Shown here: one piece after another, positions 50,532 to 59,567 of the stretch
How the letters are laid out: each line of letters begins with the position of its first letter
Numbering within the stretch: the first letter of the stretch is position 1
Assembly: GCF_014654785.1 (NCBI RefSeq)
Contig: NZ_BNBD01000004.1
Location: forward strand, 62,001 to 126,000
Length of the DNA stretch: 64,000 bases
Direction: 5' to 3'
Source: Streptomyces mashuensis
Lineage (GTDB): Bacteria; Actinomycetota; Actinomycetes; Streptomycetales; Streptomycetaceae
The notes under the pieces: generated by a model
The model's database searches: none
Told to the model about the DNA's origin: nothing
The model's input: the letters and a program-made list of their open reading frames with translations, nothing else
Translations under genes and position numbers: made by a program

Positions 50532-51344
50532 TCAACCCTCGTCCGGGCCCGTCGAGTTGCTTCCCGACCGGAGGAGCAGCTTCCCTTCCGCCGAGCCGAC
50601 CTCCGAGACCGCCGTATACGCGCCATGTCCGTGCGCGGTCCGTTCCCGGGGGGTCTCGCACATGTCCGGATCATCGGTTGCGGCCATCGGGCAGTGCACC
50701 TGCATCGTGTGCCCGTCGGGCGCCATCACCGTGAGCACGCCGGTCAGCGGCGTGCCCGTGGCGTTGCGGTAGTAGAGCCGGCCCCACGTGTCGGGGCCCT
50801 GCTCCATGACGCAGGTCTGGGCCTCGACGCCCTCGGGCGCGGAGAGTTCGGGTCCGCAGCGGGCCGCGCTCCGCAACCGGTCGCCGGCGGCGCCCCGGCC
50901 GCCGTCGGCCGGGGCGGCACCGGGGGACGGCGCGGGCGGGGCCGAGGGGTCGGCGAGGCCGTCGGGGGAGCCGTCGAGGCCGAGCAGGTCGGACGACGTA
51001 CCGGGGGCGCCCCCGGTGGCCGGGCGGCTCGCGCCCGTACGTCCGCGCCCTGCACCGGACTTCACGCCGGACTTCACGCCGGAGCCCGCACCCGAGCCCG
51101 CGCCGGGCTTCACGCCCTCGCGCCCCGGGGCCCCCTCATGGCCCGCCTGGCCCGCCGCGCCGGCCGAGGCCGCGGCCAGCGGCAGGGCCACGGCCAGGAC
51201 GACCGCGCCCGCGAGGACGGCCATCCGGAGATGCGCGCCGCGCGGTTCCGGCACACCCGGCACACCCGGAGCACCGAACTGTTCCGGCGGAACGCCGGGC
51301 TCGGCGCCGGGCACACGGGACGGACACGCCAACGGACGCTCCAT
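50532..51344 (-). CDS. Membrane-anchored or secreted protein with low-complexity linker
   Basis: The protein has 270 residues. A cytoplasmic N-terminus of about 40 residues is followed by one hydrophobic helix (MAVLAGAVVLAVALPLAAAS), a Gly/Ser/Ala/Pro linker with a KSGVKSGAG-type repeat, and a C-terminal domain of about 100 residues with four Cys (RCGPELSAPE, QTCVMEQGPDTWGRLYYRNA, VHCPMAATDDPDMCETPRE). The Cys pairs suggest two disulfides in an extracellular domain. I do not recognise the family. The start was placed at ATG 51344; GTG 51353 is an alternative. Confidence 0.75.
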   Translation of the reverse strand: MERPLACPSRVPGAEPGVPPEQFGAPGVPGVPEPRGAHLRMAVLAGAVVLAVALPLAAASAGAAGQAGHEGAPGREGVKPGAGSGAGSGVKSGVKSGAGRGRTGASRPATGGAPGTSSDLLGLDGSPDGLADPSAPPAPSPGAAPADGGRGAAGDRLRSAARCGPELSAPEGVEAQTCVMEQGPDTWGRLYYRNATGTPLTGVLTVMAPDGHTMQVHCPMAATDDPDMCETPRERTAHGHGAYTAVSEVGSAEGKLLLRSGSNSTGPDEG

Positions 51345-51605
51345 GGGGACCACCTGCCATCACACTGCCATCACCCCGCGGCAGCCTGCTGGAGCCTGTT
51401 CGCGGAACGGAACGGTCGCACACCGGATGGCCGTGCCGATCACGGGGGCGGCGCCCGTACGCACGCGGGTGCCGCCGGGCCGACGGCGCTCCGTGAAGAA
51501 GGGCGCCCGGCACAGCCTTGCCCCGAACATAGGGCCAAGAGCGCCCTGTTCACGCACCCGCGCGCCCGTTTCCTGGGGTTTCCGCTCCGGCTTGCACCCG
51601 TACGA

Positions 51606-51644
51606 GTGAGGGCGCGTATGTCTCCCGTCCGTACGCGCCCTCAC
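51606..51644 (-). terminator. Terminator, 13-bp stem
   Basis: GTGAGGGCGCGTA (51606-51618) pairs exactly with TACGCGCCCTCAC (51632-51644) around a 13-base loop. It lies just beyond the stop of the leftward gene ending at 51671. Confidence 0.75.
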
Positions 51645-51670
51645 GGGGCCGGCCCACCGGCCGCCGGCCG

Positions 51671-52552
51671 TCAGTACGCCAGCCGGCTGCCGCCGCCTCC
51701 CGGGCTGCCCGCCCGTACGGCCTGCTCGACCAGCACGTCCACGATCGTGGTGACGTCCGGCAGCCAGGGCTGCGGCAGCCGGCCGGAGTCGCCGGAGGCC
51801 CGGGAAGGCCCCTCGCTCCCCCCGGAGCGGCGGCCCAGCCCCGTGCGCGTGAGCCACCCGGTGCGGTCAACGCCCGGCCGCGCGCCCGCGCTTGCGCCCT
51901 CGTTCCCGTCCGTCCCCGCGCCCGTGTCCTGCCCGGCCGCCGGCGCCCCCGCGGCGCCCGCAGCCTCCGCCGGGTCCACCAGCTGCGGCGCGCGCTCCCA
52001 GCGCACGCGACCCGCGCCGGTCGGCGACGGCGGAAGCACCGTGTAGCCGCCCTCGCCGTGGAAGCGCAGCGACTCCGGCACCCAGTCCTGACGGTGCAGC
52101 AGCTCGCCGAGGACCTCCAGCGAGTACGGGGCCACCAGCAGCGTCCAGCGGCTGGGCGTGGCCACCACGGGGCCGAGCCGTACGCCCGCGCGGTCGAACG
52201 CGGCCAGTGCGCGGGCGCCCGCGACCGCCGGGAGGCTCACGGCGCACGGCGCGCGCCCGCCCGTGGCCAGCACGATGGGCGCCTCCGGCCGGTTGGTCCA
52301 CCACCAGCGGACCATCCGGGCGTCCGTGGTGGCCGCCAGCAGGCCCGGGTCGAAGGGGTGGGCGCCCGGCACCACGCACCCGGGGTCCGGGCACGCGCAC
52401 TCGTGCACCCGGCCCGTGCCGGGCCGCAGCCCCACGCCCGGGAGGACGGGCCACCGCCACTCGGTGGCGTAGGTCAGGGCCGCCGTCTGGACCGCCGACC
52501 GGCCGGCCCGGCGGAGGGAGATCTTGCGTCGCCTTCCGGGGATCTCGCGCAT
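51671..52552 (-). CDS. Prim-Pol-like protein with degenerate active site (chromosomal)
   Basis: The protein has 293 residues. The fold is recognisable from QTAALTYATEWRWPVLPGVG, the Cys pair ECACPDPGCVVPGAHP, RMVRWWWTNRPEAPIVLATG and FHGEGGYTVLPPSPTGAGRV. Where active Prim-Pols have DxD after the G/A-rich strand, this reads CAVSLPAVAG, and the catalytic His region reads PSRWTLLV, so metal binding is probably lost. Such proteins are conserved in Streptomyces chromosomes, often annotated as bifunctional primase/polymerase. A DNA-binding or regulatory role is inferred. The ATG follows AAAGGA. Confidence 0.85.
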   Translation of the reverse strand: MREIPGRRRKISLRRAGRSAVQTAALTYATEWRWPVLPGVGLRPGTGRVHECACPDPGCVVPGAHPFDPGLLAATTDARMVRWWWTNRPEAPIVLATGGRAPCAVSLPAVAGARALAAFDRAGVRLGPVVATPSRWTLLVAPYSLEVLGELLHRQDWVPESLRFHGEGGYTVLPPSPTGAGRVRWERAPQLVDPAEAAGAAGAPAAGQDTGAGTDGNEGASAGARPGVDRTGWLTRTGLGRRSGGSEGPSRASGDSGRLPQPWLPDVTTIVDVLVEQAVRAGSPGGGGSRLAY

Positions 52553-53199
52553 GAGCGCTCGTCCTTTCCGTGAACGCCGAAGGTGGGCCCCTGCCCTCGG
52601 CAGGGGCCGCGTCGCGCCCGGAGGCGCGCCGCGTTTCGCATGACTCGCAAAGAACTGGGCGTAGTCCCCGGCTCGGCCGGGACCTACGGGACCTACATGG
52701 CACTACGGGCACTGATGGGCGCGGTACTCAACGCGCCGTGGTCCCCCGGGCCGGCAGCACATCACATGGATCGGAGATCGCTGCGCGTAGGACGCAGCGC
52801 ATCACGTCGCGGGCCGAGCGTGAAACCTGGCGGGGGGTGGCGCGTGCATGGCGCTTCGTGCTGAGCCGGTGCGCCCCTCGCCCGCGGCATGGGTCGCCCC
52901 ACGCCGCAGCGGGACAGGCGTGGCCGCTGACCGATAAGACGCTCGGGCCCGCCCCCGGGTTGCGGGGCGGCCCCAACTGCCGTCGCCCGTCCTAGGAGTA
53001 CGTACCCACCGCGGTGGATGTGACGCGTTGTTGGAGCGACGCCAGTCGACCTCAAAAGAAGGGCCACGGCACTATTTTCCGGCCAACTTGAAAACCTCAC
53101 CAGACACCACCAATCCCACTGGTCCAATGCTGGACATCCCCTGACCCGGGCGTGTACATGTGGAGCACCGCCGGTGCGCGACACGACAGGGGGTTTGCG
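52553..53199. other. Intergenic region between divergent Prim-Pol-like and phosphatase genes
   Basis: About 650 bases with no supported gene. It contains short palindromes (CGCTGCG/CGCAGCG near 52780), repeated gacctac/actacggg units (52681-52715), and an AT-richer stretch at 53045-53125 that likely holds the promoter of the phosphatase gene. Confidence 0.4.
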
Positions 53200-53334
53200 G
53201 TGCCGATGAGCGGAGAACCCGAGCTTCCCATGCTGAGCGGCCGGTCCGGCCGCCCCGCCGCCCTGCGGCGCGGCCCCGGCCGGCCGGGCCCCCAGCGCGC
53301 CCCCGCCGGGCCCGCACGAGGCAGCCGGCCATGA
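53200..53334 (+). CDS. Possible leader peptide coupled to the phosphatase gene
   Basis: A 44-codon frame starts at GTG 53200 after ACAGGGGG and ends with TGA overlapping the ATG at 53331. It reads VPMSGEPELPMLSGRSGRP and then basic Pro/Gly sequence. It may be a translationally coupled leader, or the true N terminus of the phosphatase separated by a frameshift. Codon-position GC does not decide. Confidence 0.35.
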   Translation: MPMSGEPELPMLSGRSGRPAALRRGPGRPGPQRAPAGPARGSRP

Positions 53335-54833
53335 CCGCGCCGCACCTGCCGAAAGTGGCCGGAATCAATCCACCGGTCCCCGCGCCCGCGCACACTTCGG
53401 CCCCCGCGGTGCCCACTCCCGCCTCCCCCGCGCCCGGCCCGGCCGCCGCCGTCCTGGTCCAGGACCGCCTGGCCGGCCTCGTCTCCGACCTGACCACGCT
53501 CCAGGAACTCACCGACCGGCTCGCCCGCACCGGCACGCTCGACGACGCACTGCGCGAACTGCTCCGCGCCGGGGCCTCCCTGGTGGGCGCCGGGCGCGGC
53601 CTCGTCACCCTCCGGCCCGCCGGCGGCACCGGCGGCCACCCCATGACCGTCGGCCTGGGCCTGGGCCGCGCCGACCTCGGCCACCTGGAGACCCTCCCGG
53701 CGGACCGCGGCCCCGCCACCGGCACCGGCACCGGAGCCGAGGACGACCCCACCGCCGACGACATCGCCGCCGTGCCGGCGTCCCCCTACCCCGGCCTCCT
53801 CGACGACCTGCCGCCCGAGGGCGACCGCACCGGCACGGCCCACCCCGACATCCCCGCCGAGGACGGCCGCGACCCGCGCCACCGCGCGGTGGCCGAGCGC
53901 CTCGGCTACGCCGCCAGCTACGCGGTGCCGCTGGAGTCGGCGCCCGGCCCCGGCCGTACGGGCGGCGCCGCCGGCCGTATCGGCGCCGCCGTCTGGCTGT
54001 ACGACGAGCCGGCCGAGCCCACCGAGCGCCAGCGCCACCTCACCGGCCTGTACTGCGGCTACGCCACCGAGCACCTGGCCCGGTTGCTGGAGCTGACCGA
54101 CGCCCGGCGCACCGTCGCCGCCCTGCACGAGGAACTGCTGGTGGGCCGGCTGCCGCGGGTGCCGGGCGTCCGGCTGGCCGTGCGCCACCGCCGCGGGCCG
54201 CGCGGCGGCGGCGCCTGGTACGACGCGCTGCCGCTGCCCGAAGGGGCGCTGGGCCTGGCCATCGGCGGCATCACCGGTTCCGGCCCGGCCGCCGTCGCGG
54301 CCACCGGGCGGCTGCGGGCGGCCCTGCGCGCGTACGCCGTGATGGAGGGCGAGGACCCGGTGGCCGTCCTGTCCGACCTGGAGCTGCTGCTGCGGCTGAC
54401 CGAGCCGGCGCGCGCCGCGACCGCCCTCTTCGCGCACTGCCGCCCCGCCGAGCGCAAGGTCGTCGTGGCGGGGGCGGGCCACTGCTCGCCGCTGATCGTC
54501 GGGCCGGGCCGCGCCGCGTACGTGGAGACCTCGCTCTCCGCGCCGCTGGGCATGCTGGCCTGCTGGGAGGCGCCCAGTGTGGAGATCCGGCCCGCGCCCG
54601 GCGAAACGCTCCTCTTCTACAGCGACGGACTGCTGCACCGCGCCGGCGACTCGATGGACCGGGCCTTCGCCCGGCTGCACCGGGCCGCGGCGAGCGTGCC
54701 CCGCACCGCCCGGCACGACCCCGGGGCCGTCGCCGACCACGTGCTGCGCACGGTGCTGCCCGTGGAGGACGGCGAGGAGCCCGGCACGGCGGACGGCGAG
54801 GACGTGATCGTCCTGGCCGCGTACTTCGAGTAG
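53331..54833 (+). CDS. GAF plus SpoIIE/PP2C-like protein with missing metal-site Asp
   Basis: The protein has 500 residues. A GAF-like sensor covers about residues 40-255 (VSDLTTLQELTDRLARTGTL, AERLGYAASYAVPLES, RQRHLTGLYCGYATEHLARL). A SpoIIE-type domain covers 280-500. The usual GGDWYD reads GGGAWYDALPLPEG, and the usual GDxxGHG reads IGGITGSGPAA, so the central metal-binding Asp is Gly. The later FYSDGLLHRAGDSMD keeps its Asp. Phosphatase activity against anti-anti-sigma factors is thus doubtful. The start at 53331 follows only a weak ribosome binding site. Confidence 0.85.
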   Translation: MTAPHLPKVAGINPPVPAPAHTSAPAVPTPASPAPGPAAAVLVQDRLAGLVSDLTTLQELTDRLARTGTLDDALRELLRAGASLVGAGRGLVTLRPAGGTGGHPMTVGLGLGRADLGHLETLPADRGPATGTGTGAEDDPTADDIAAVPASPYPGLLDDLPPEGDRTGTAHPDIPAEDGRDPRHRAVAERLGYAASYAVPLESAPGPGRTGGAAGRIGAAVWLYDEPAEPTERQRHLTGLYCGYATEHLARLLELTDARRTVAALHEELLVGRLPRVPGVRLAVRHRRGPRGGGAWYDALPLPEGALGLAIGGITGSGPAAVAATGRLRAALRAYAVMEGEDPVAVLSDLELLLRLTEPARAATALFAHCRPAERKVVVAGAGHCSPLIVGPGRAAYVETSLSAPLGMLACWEAPSVEIRPAPGETLLFYSDGLLHRAGDSMDRAFARLHRAAASVPRTARHDPGAVADHVLRTVLPVEDGEEPGTADGEDVIVLAAYFE

Positions 54834-54967
54834 CGCTTCGAGCAGGGCATCGAGCAGGGCTTCACGCAGGGCTTCGAGCAGGAGATTCCGGCCTATCGGT
54901 CAAAGCCTTCTCGGGCGTCTTTCCCGCACATACGATGGAAGACGGCCCCGTCCGAGGAGGAATTGCA

Positions 54968-56425
54968 GTGACCGAGCAGCCCGCGCCCGAGAACCCCGAA
55001 GGCGACGAGCCGATCAAGCAGCGGAAGAACGGCCTGTACCCCGCCGTCTCCGACGAGCTCGCCGAGAACATGAAGTCCGGCTGGGCCGACACGGAGCTCC
55101 GCGACCTGACGCCGATACCCCAGGCCGGGGAGACCGCGCGGCGCCGCGCCGAGCTGTCCGCGCGCTTCCCCGGCGAGCGGCTCGTGATCCCCGCGGGCAA
55201 CCTCAAGACCCGCTCGAACGACACCGAGTACTCCTTCCGCGCCTCGACCGAGTACGTGTACCTCACCGGCGACCAGACGCAGGACGGCGTCCTCGTCCTG
55301 GAGCCCACGGGCGCCACCGGCCACGAGGCGACCGTCTACCTGCTGCCGCGCTCGAACCGCGAGAACGGCGAGTTCTGGCTGGACGGCCAGGGCGAGCTGT
55401 GGGTCGGCCGCCGGCACAGCCTCACCGAGGCCGAGCAGCTGCTGGGCCTGCCCGCCGCGGACGTCCGCACGCTGCCGGACGCGCTGCGCGCGGCCGAGGG
55501 CCCGGTCCGCGTGGTGCGCGGCCACGACGCCGGCATCGAGGCGGCCCTGGCCGGCCGGGCGGACGAGCGGGGCGACGAGGAGCTGCGGATCTTCATCAGC
55601 GAGCAGCGCCTGGTCAAGGACGCCTTCGAGGTCGGCGAGCTGCAGAAGGCCGTCGACTCCACGGTGCGCGGCTTCGAGGACGTGGTGAAGGTCCTCGACA
55701 AGGCCGAGGCGACCAGCGAGCGCTACATCGAGGGCACGTTCTTCCTGCGCGCCCGCGTCGAGGGCAACGACGTCGGCTACGGCTCGATCTGCGCCTCCGG
55801 CCCGCACGCCACCACCCTGCACTGGGTGCGCAACGACGGCCCGGTCCGCTCGGGCGACCTGCTCCTCCTCGACGCCGGCGTGGAGACCACCACCCTCTAC
55901 ACCGCCGACGTCACGCGCACGCTGCCCGTCAACGGCACGTACACCGAGCTCCAGCGGAAGATCTACGACGCGGTGTACGAGGCCCAGGAGGCCGGCATCG
56001 CGGCGGTCCGCCCCGGCGCCAAGTACCGCGACTTCCACGACGCCGCCCAGCGCGTGCTGGCCGAGCGGCTCGTCGAGTGGGGCCTGCTGGAGGGCCCGGT
56101 CGAGCGCGTCCTGGAGCTGGGCCTCCAGCGCCGCTGGACCCTGCACGGCACGGGCCACATGCTCGGCCTCGACGTGCACGACTGCGCGGTGGCCCGCACC
56201 GAGACGTACGTGGACGGCGTCCTGGAGCCGGGCATGGTCCTCACCGTCGAGCCGGGCCTGTACTTCCAGGCCGACGACCTGACGGTGCCGGAGGAGTACC
56301 GCGGCATCGGCGTCCGCATCGAGGACGACATCCTCGTCACGGAGGACGGCAACCGGAACCTCTCCGCCGCCCTGCCGCGCCGCTCGGCGGACGTCGAGGC
56401 GTGGATGGCGTCGCTGCGCGGCTGA
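54968..56425 (+). CDS. pepP: Xaa-Pro aminopeptidase (aminopeptidase P)
   Basis: The protein has 485 residues from a GTG after GAGGAGG. The N-terminal creatinase-like domain contains FSFRASTEYVYLTGDQTQDG-type sequence (starting near residue 83). The catalytic pita-bread domain shows the metal ligands: LLLLDAGVETTTLYTADVTR (two Asp), LHGTGHMLGLDVHDC (His), VLTVEPGLYF (Glu) and GIGVRIEDDILVT (Glu). It removes N-terminal residues preceding Pro and uses Mn2+. Length and motifs match Streptomyces AmpP enzymes. Confidence 0.95.
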   Translation: MTEQPAPENPEGDEPIKQRKNGLYPAVSDELAENMKSGWADTELRDLTPIPQAGETARRRAELSARFPGERLVIPAGNLKTRSNDTEYSFRASTEYVYLTGDQTQDGVLVLEPTGATGHEATVYLLPRSNRENGEFWLDGQGELWVGRRHSLTEAEQLLGLPAADVRTLPDALRAAEGPVRVVRGHDAGIEAALAGRADERGDEELRIFISEQRLVKDAFEVGELQKAVDSTVRGFEDVVKVLDKAEATSERYIEGTFFLRARVEGNDVGYGSICASGPHATTLHWVRNDGPVRSGDLLLLDAGVETTTLYTADVTRTLPVNGTYTELQRKIYDAVYEAQEAGIAAVRPGAKYRDFHDAAQRVLAERLVEWGLLEGPVERVLELGLQRRWTLHGTGHMLGLDVHDCAVARTETYVDGVLEPGMVLTVEPGLYFQADDLTVPEEYRGIGVRIEDDILVTEDGNRNLSAALPRRSADVEAWMASLRG

Positions 56426-56440
56426 GCCGGGAACGGTCCC

Positions 56441-56962
56441 CTACGACGCCCGCAGCAGGGCCGCCGCCGGGGGGCCGCCGTCGCGCCATTTGAGGATCTT
56501 GTCGAAGCGGACCACGGCGCCCTGCCGGCCCGGCCGGTTGTGGACGTGGACGTGGTCCGTGAGCGACGCGATCAAATAGAGACCCCGGCCGTGCTCCTCG
56601 TGCACGGCCGGGGTTTTGTCGTAGGGGTGACCTGCGGGGGTTTCCCCGGGGCGGACCCTCGTGGCGCGGGGAGTCGTGGGGCGGCCGCGGACGCGGCGGG
56701 GGCGGCCGGCGAAGCCGGGGCCGGAGTCGGTGACCTCGATCCGGCACGTGTCGCCGTCGATCAGGGCGGTGACGCGGTAGCCGGAGGAGGCGTCACCGCC
56801 GTGCTCCACGGCGTTGGCACACGCCTCGCTGAGCGCCACCGCGAGGTCGTAGGAGGTCTCGGGATCGACCCCGGCCGTTTCCATGGCCCCGATGAGCAGC
56901 CGACGGGCGAGCGGAACGCTCGCGGCCTCGCGCCGCAAGTGGAGTGACCACCAAATGCTCAT
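56441..56962 (-). CDS. RsbW-like ATP-binding regulatory protein
   Basis: The protein has 173 residues from an ATG after AGGAGG. GHKL motifs: LAVALSEACANAVEHGGDAS (N-box), IEVTDSGPGFAG (G1) and EEHGRGLYLIASLTDHV (G2). Between G1 and G2 lies a basic insert (GRPRRVRGRPTTPRATRVR). It starts MSIWWSLHLRREAASVPLAR, which is characteristic of this actinobacterial family. It is a candidate serine kinase/anti-sigma factor, convergent with pepP; no antagonist gene is next to it. Confidence 0.9.
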   Translation of the reverse strand: MSIWWSLHLRREAASVPLARRLLIGAMETAGVDPETSYDLAVALSEACANAVEHGGDASSGYRVTALIDGDTCRIEVTDSGPGFAGRPRRVRGRPTTPRATRVRPGETPAGHPYDKTPAVHEEHGRGLYLIASLTDHVHVHNRPGRQGAVVRFDKILKWRDGGPPAAALLRAS

Positions 56963-57166
56963 GCTCAGCCTCCTGGCTGCGGCTCGACATACCGTTACGT
57001 ATAGCCCTCGTCGGCGTGGCGTAAGCCTGGCGGGCGTGTGAGTCCGCTCATTCGGCCGACGCGCGGTGCGGCCGGGGGCGTGTATGGGGGCGCGGGTGAC
57101 GCCCGGGGCGCGGGGCCGCCCCCTGCCGCGGTGATCGGCTTCGCGCGGTGGGATGATGGCGCAGCC

Positions 57167-57949
57167 ATGCCTGACCCCGTCGTGCGCGCCGGCGCCGATC
57201 TGCGACTGACCCGGGCCGCGGTGTTCGCCGCGGCCTGCGTCCTGCTGTCCGCGGGCGGGCATGTGCTGGCGTCCTGCGCGGGCGTGCCGCCGTGGACGCT
57301 CGTGGCCGGATTCCTCGCCGTGTTCGCGGTGGTGGCGCCGGCCTCCGGGCGGGAGCGCCCGCTCGCGGCGATCGCCCCGGCGCTGGCGGTGGGGCAGCTC
57401 GCCCTGCACGTCCTCTTCGGCCTGGGGCAGGGCACGGCGGCGGCGTCCGCGGGCCGGGACCGCCATCTGATCGACTTCGCGGCGCAGTTGAACTGCAACC
57501 AGCCGCGGCCCGCCTCCACCGCGGAGGCCCGTCAGGTCCTCGCCGACGCCGGGTTCGGGCCGGCCGGGACCGGGGCCCCGGCGCCCGTACCGCCCGCCCC
57601 CTCCGGCGGCTCGGGGGCCGTTCTGCCGCACCTTCTGCCGTCGCTGCCCATGCTGCTGGCGCACCTGCTGGCGGCCGTGGTCCTCGGCTGGCTGCTGCGG
57701 CGCGGCGAGGCCGCGCTGTGGCGGGCGATACGCCTGTCGGCCCGGTCCGCCCGCGCCCTGGCCACGTGCGCCCTGGTCCGCGCGCTGGGTGCCGTGCTGC
57801 TGCTCGTACGGGCGGCCTGTGCGTCCGCCGGCGAGCGGCCCGTGGCGGCGCGGCCGTACGGGGGCGAGGACGCGCGCCCGGCGCGCGAGCCCGAGCTGCG
57901 GCACGCCGTGGTCCGCCGCGGCCCGCCGCGCCTGGCCCTCGCGGCCTGA
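57167..57949 (+). CDS. Integral membrane protein of the copper cluster
   Basis: The protein has 260 residues from ATG 57167. Hydrophobic segments lie at about 15-36, 42-60, 68-90, 150-175 and 190-215. A loop with HLIDFAAQLNCNQPRPASTA is on the outside by the positive-inside rule. It is placed about 110 bases before the YcnI gene and is conserved there in streptomycetes as I recall. A role in copper handling is inferred only from context. Confidence 0.8.
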   Translation: MPDPVVRAGADLRLTRAAVFAAACVLLSAGGHVLASCAGVPPWTLVAGFLAVFAVVAPASGRERPLAAIAPALAVGQLALHVLFGLGQGTAAASAGRDRHLIDFAAQLNCNQPRPASTAEARQVLADAGFGPAGTGAPAPVPPAPSGGSGAVLPHLLPSLPMLLAHLLAAVVLGWLLRRGEAALWRAIRLSARSARALATCALVRALGAVLLLVRAACASAGERPVAARPYGGEDARPAREPELRHAVVRRGPPRLALAA

Positions 57950-58058
57950 CCACGCGACGTACCCGTCCCCCCGGGCAGACCGGTGGGGGTGTGCTCGCGT
58001 GCTGTCGCCGCACGCGTGCCACCCCTCATCCGTTCCTCCTGCCTGGAGTGCCGTTCCC

Positions 58059-58820
58059 ATGAACATGTCCCGTACTGCCCGTACTGCCCGTGTCGCCCGT
58101 GCCGCCGCCGTCGCCGGCCTCGCCGCCGGCAGCGTCCTGCTGCTGTCGGGCCCCGCCTTCGCGCACGTCAGCGTGCAGCCGGGCACCGCCGAGAAGGGCG
58201 GCTACAGCACCATCGCCGTCAAGGTGCCGAACGAGAAGGACAACGCCTCCACCGTGAAGGTCGAGCTGAACCTCGACCCCAAGCACCCGCTCGCCTCCGT
58301 CATGCCGCAGGCCGTGCCCGGCTGGGACGTGAAGGTGGAGAAGACCAAGCTGGACAAGCCGCTGCAGATGCACGGCAAGACGATCGAAGAGGCCGTCAGC
58401 AAGGTCACCTGGTCCGGCGGGAAGATCGAGCCGGGTCAGTTCCAGCAGTTCCCGCTGTCGGTCGGCCAGCTGCCCACCGACACCGACGAGCTGGTCTTCA
58501 AGGCCCTCCAGACGTACTCCGACGACGACGTCGTCCGCTGGATCGACCCGTCGAAGCCGGGCGGCGAGGAGCCCGAGCACCCGGCGCCGGTGCTGAAGCT
58601 GGTCGACAAGGGCCAGGCGGGCGCCGGCTCCCACTCCCACGACGCCAAGGACGGCAAGGGCGCCAAGGCCACCGTCGAGACCACCGACGAGAAGGCTGCT
58701 GAGAAGAGCGACGACGGCGGTTCCGACACCACCGCCCGTGTCCTCGCCGTCGCCGGCATCGTCGTCGGCGCGGCCGGCGTCGCCTTCGGCGTGCGCGCCC
58801 GCCGCCGTCCGTCCGCCTGA
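58059..58820 (+). CDS. ycnI: YcnI-like copper-binding protein (DUF1775)
   Basis: The protein has 253 residues. The signal peptide ends at GPAFA, leaving His as the first mature residue (HVSVQPGTAEKGGYSTIAVK), the conserved copper-binding His of YcnI domains. The domain continues with VPNEKDNASTVKVELNL, VPGWDVKVEKTKL, VSKVTWSGGKIEPGQFQQFP and YSDDDVVRWID. A linker with HSHD follows, and the C terminus is a transmembrane helix with basic tail (VLAVAGIVVGAAGVAFGVRA), anchoring it outside the membrane. It heads a cluster of copper genes. Confidence 0.93.
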   Translation: MNMSRTARTARVARAAAVAGLAAGSVLLLSGPAFAHVSVQPGTAEKGGYSTIAVKVPNEKDNASTVKVELNLDPKHPLASVMPQAVPGWDVKVEKTKLDKPLQMHGKTIEEAVSKVTWSGGKIEPGQFQQFPLSVGQLPTDTDELVFKALQTYSDDDVVRWIDPSKPGGEEPEHPAPVLKLVDKGQAGAGSHSHDAKDGKGAKATVETTDEKAAEKSDDGGSDTTARVLAVAGIVVGAAGVAFGVRARRRPSA

Positions 58821-58901
58821 CGCACCCGGCCCACCGCCCGACGCGTACGGGCGCCCCGCCCCGGCGCCCGTACCGCCCCGAACCACCTGAGAGAGCACCC
58901 C

Positions 58902-59567
58902 ATGCGCAAGCGCACCCGCTTCCTCGGCGCGGCCCTGGCCACCGCGGCCGCGCTCACCCTCGCGGCCTGCGGCTCCGGCTCCGGCGACGCCGGGAAGGAC
59001 AAGCCCGCCGCCGATGTGTCCGCCGAGCCGCAGAAGGCCGGCGCGATCGTCCTGGACGCGCCCAAGCCCAAGCCGGACCTCGTGCTGACCGACACCTCGG
59101 AGAAGAAGTACGAGCTGGTCAAGGAGACGAAGGGCCGCCCGGTCCTGCTCTACTTCGGCTACACCTACTGCCCCGACGTGTGCTCCACCGTCGTCGCGGA
59201 CATCGCCGCCGCCGAGAAGAAGCTGCCGAAGGCCGAGCAGGAGAAGCTCCAGGTCGTCTTCGTCACCACCGACCCCGAGCGCGACACGCCGAAGCGCATG
59301 CGCGAGTGGCTCGACGCGCAGGGCGGCCAGGACATCGTCGGCCTGACCGGCGACTTCGACACGATCCAGGCCGCGGCCAAGCCGCTGGGCATCCTCGTCG
59401 AGAAGCCGAAGAAGGAGAAGGACGGCTCGGTCACCGTCAGCCACGGCGCCGAGGTCGTGGGCTTCTCGCCGAAGGACGACGGCGGCCACTGGATCTGGAC
59501 CTCGTCCACCACCTCCGACCAGTACGCCAAGGACCTCCCGAAGGTCGTCCAGGGGGAGAACCCGTGA
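58902..59567 (+). CDS. sco: Sco1/SenC-type copper chaperone lipoprotein
   Basis: The protein has 221 residues. The lipobox is LTLAACGSG. The thioredoxin-like domain includes RPVLLYFGYTYCPDVCSTVV with the CxxxC copper site, VVFVTTDPERDTPKRMREWL, and the third ligand His in VTVSHGAEVVGFSPKDD. Sco proteins deliver copper to the CuA site of cytochrome c oxidase; in S. lividans Sco is also linked to copper supply and development. It overlaps the next gene by GTGA. Confidence 0.95.
   Translation: MRKRTRFLGAALATAAALTLAACGSGSGDAGKDKPAADVSAEPQKAGAIVLDAPKPKPDLVLTDTSEKKYELVKETKGRPVLLYFGYTYCPDVCSTVVADIAAAEKKLPKAEQEKLQVVFVTTDPERDTPKRMREWLDAQGGQDIVGLTGDFDTIQAAAKPLGILVEKPKKEKDGSVTVSHGAEVVGFSPKDDGGHWIWTSSTTSDQYAKDLPKVVQGENP

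Noticed and set aside
52570..52995. A 141-codon frame upstream of the phosphatase gene
   Set aside because: Arg/Ser/Gly-rich composition, no plausible domain and no codon-position bias of a real gene.
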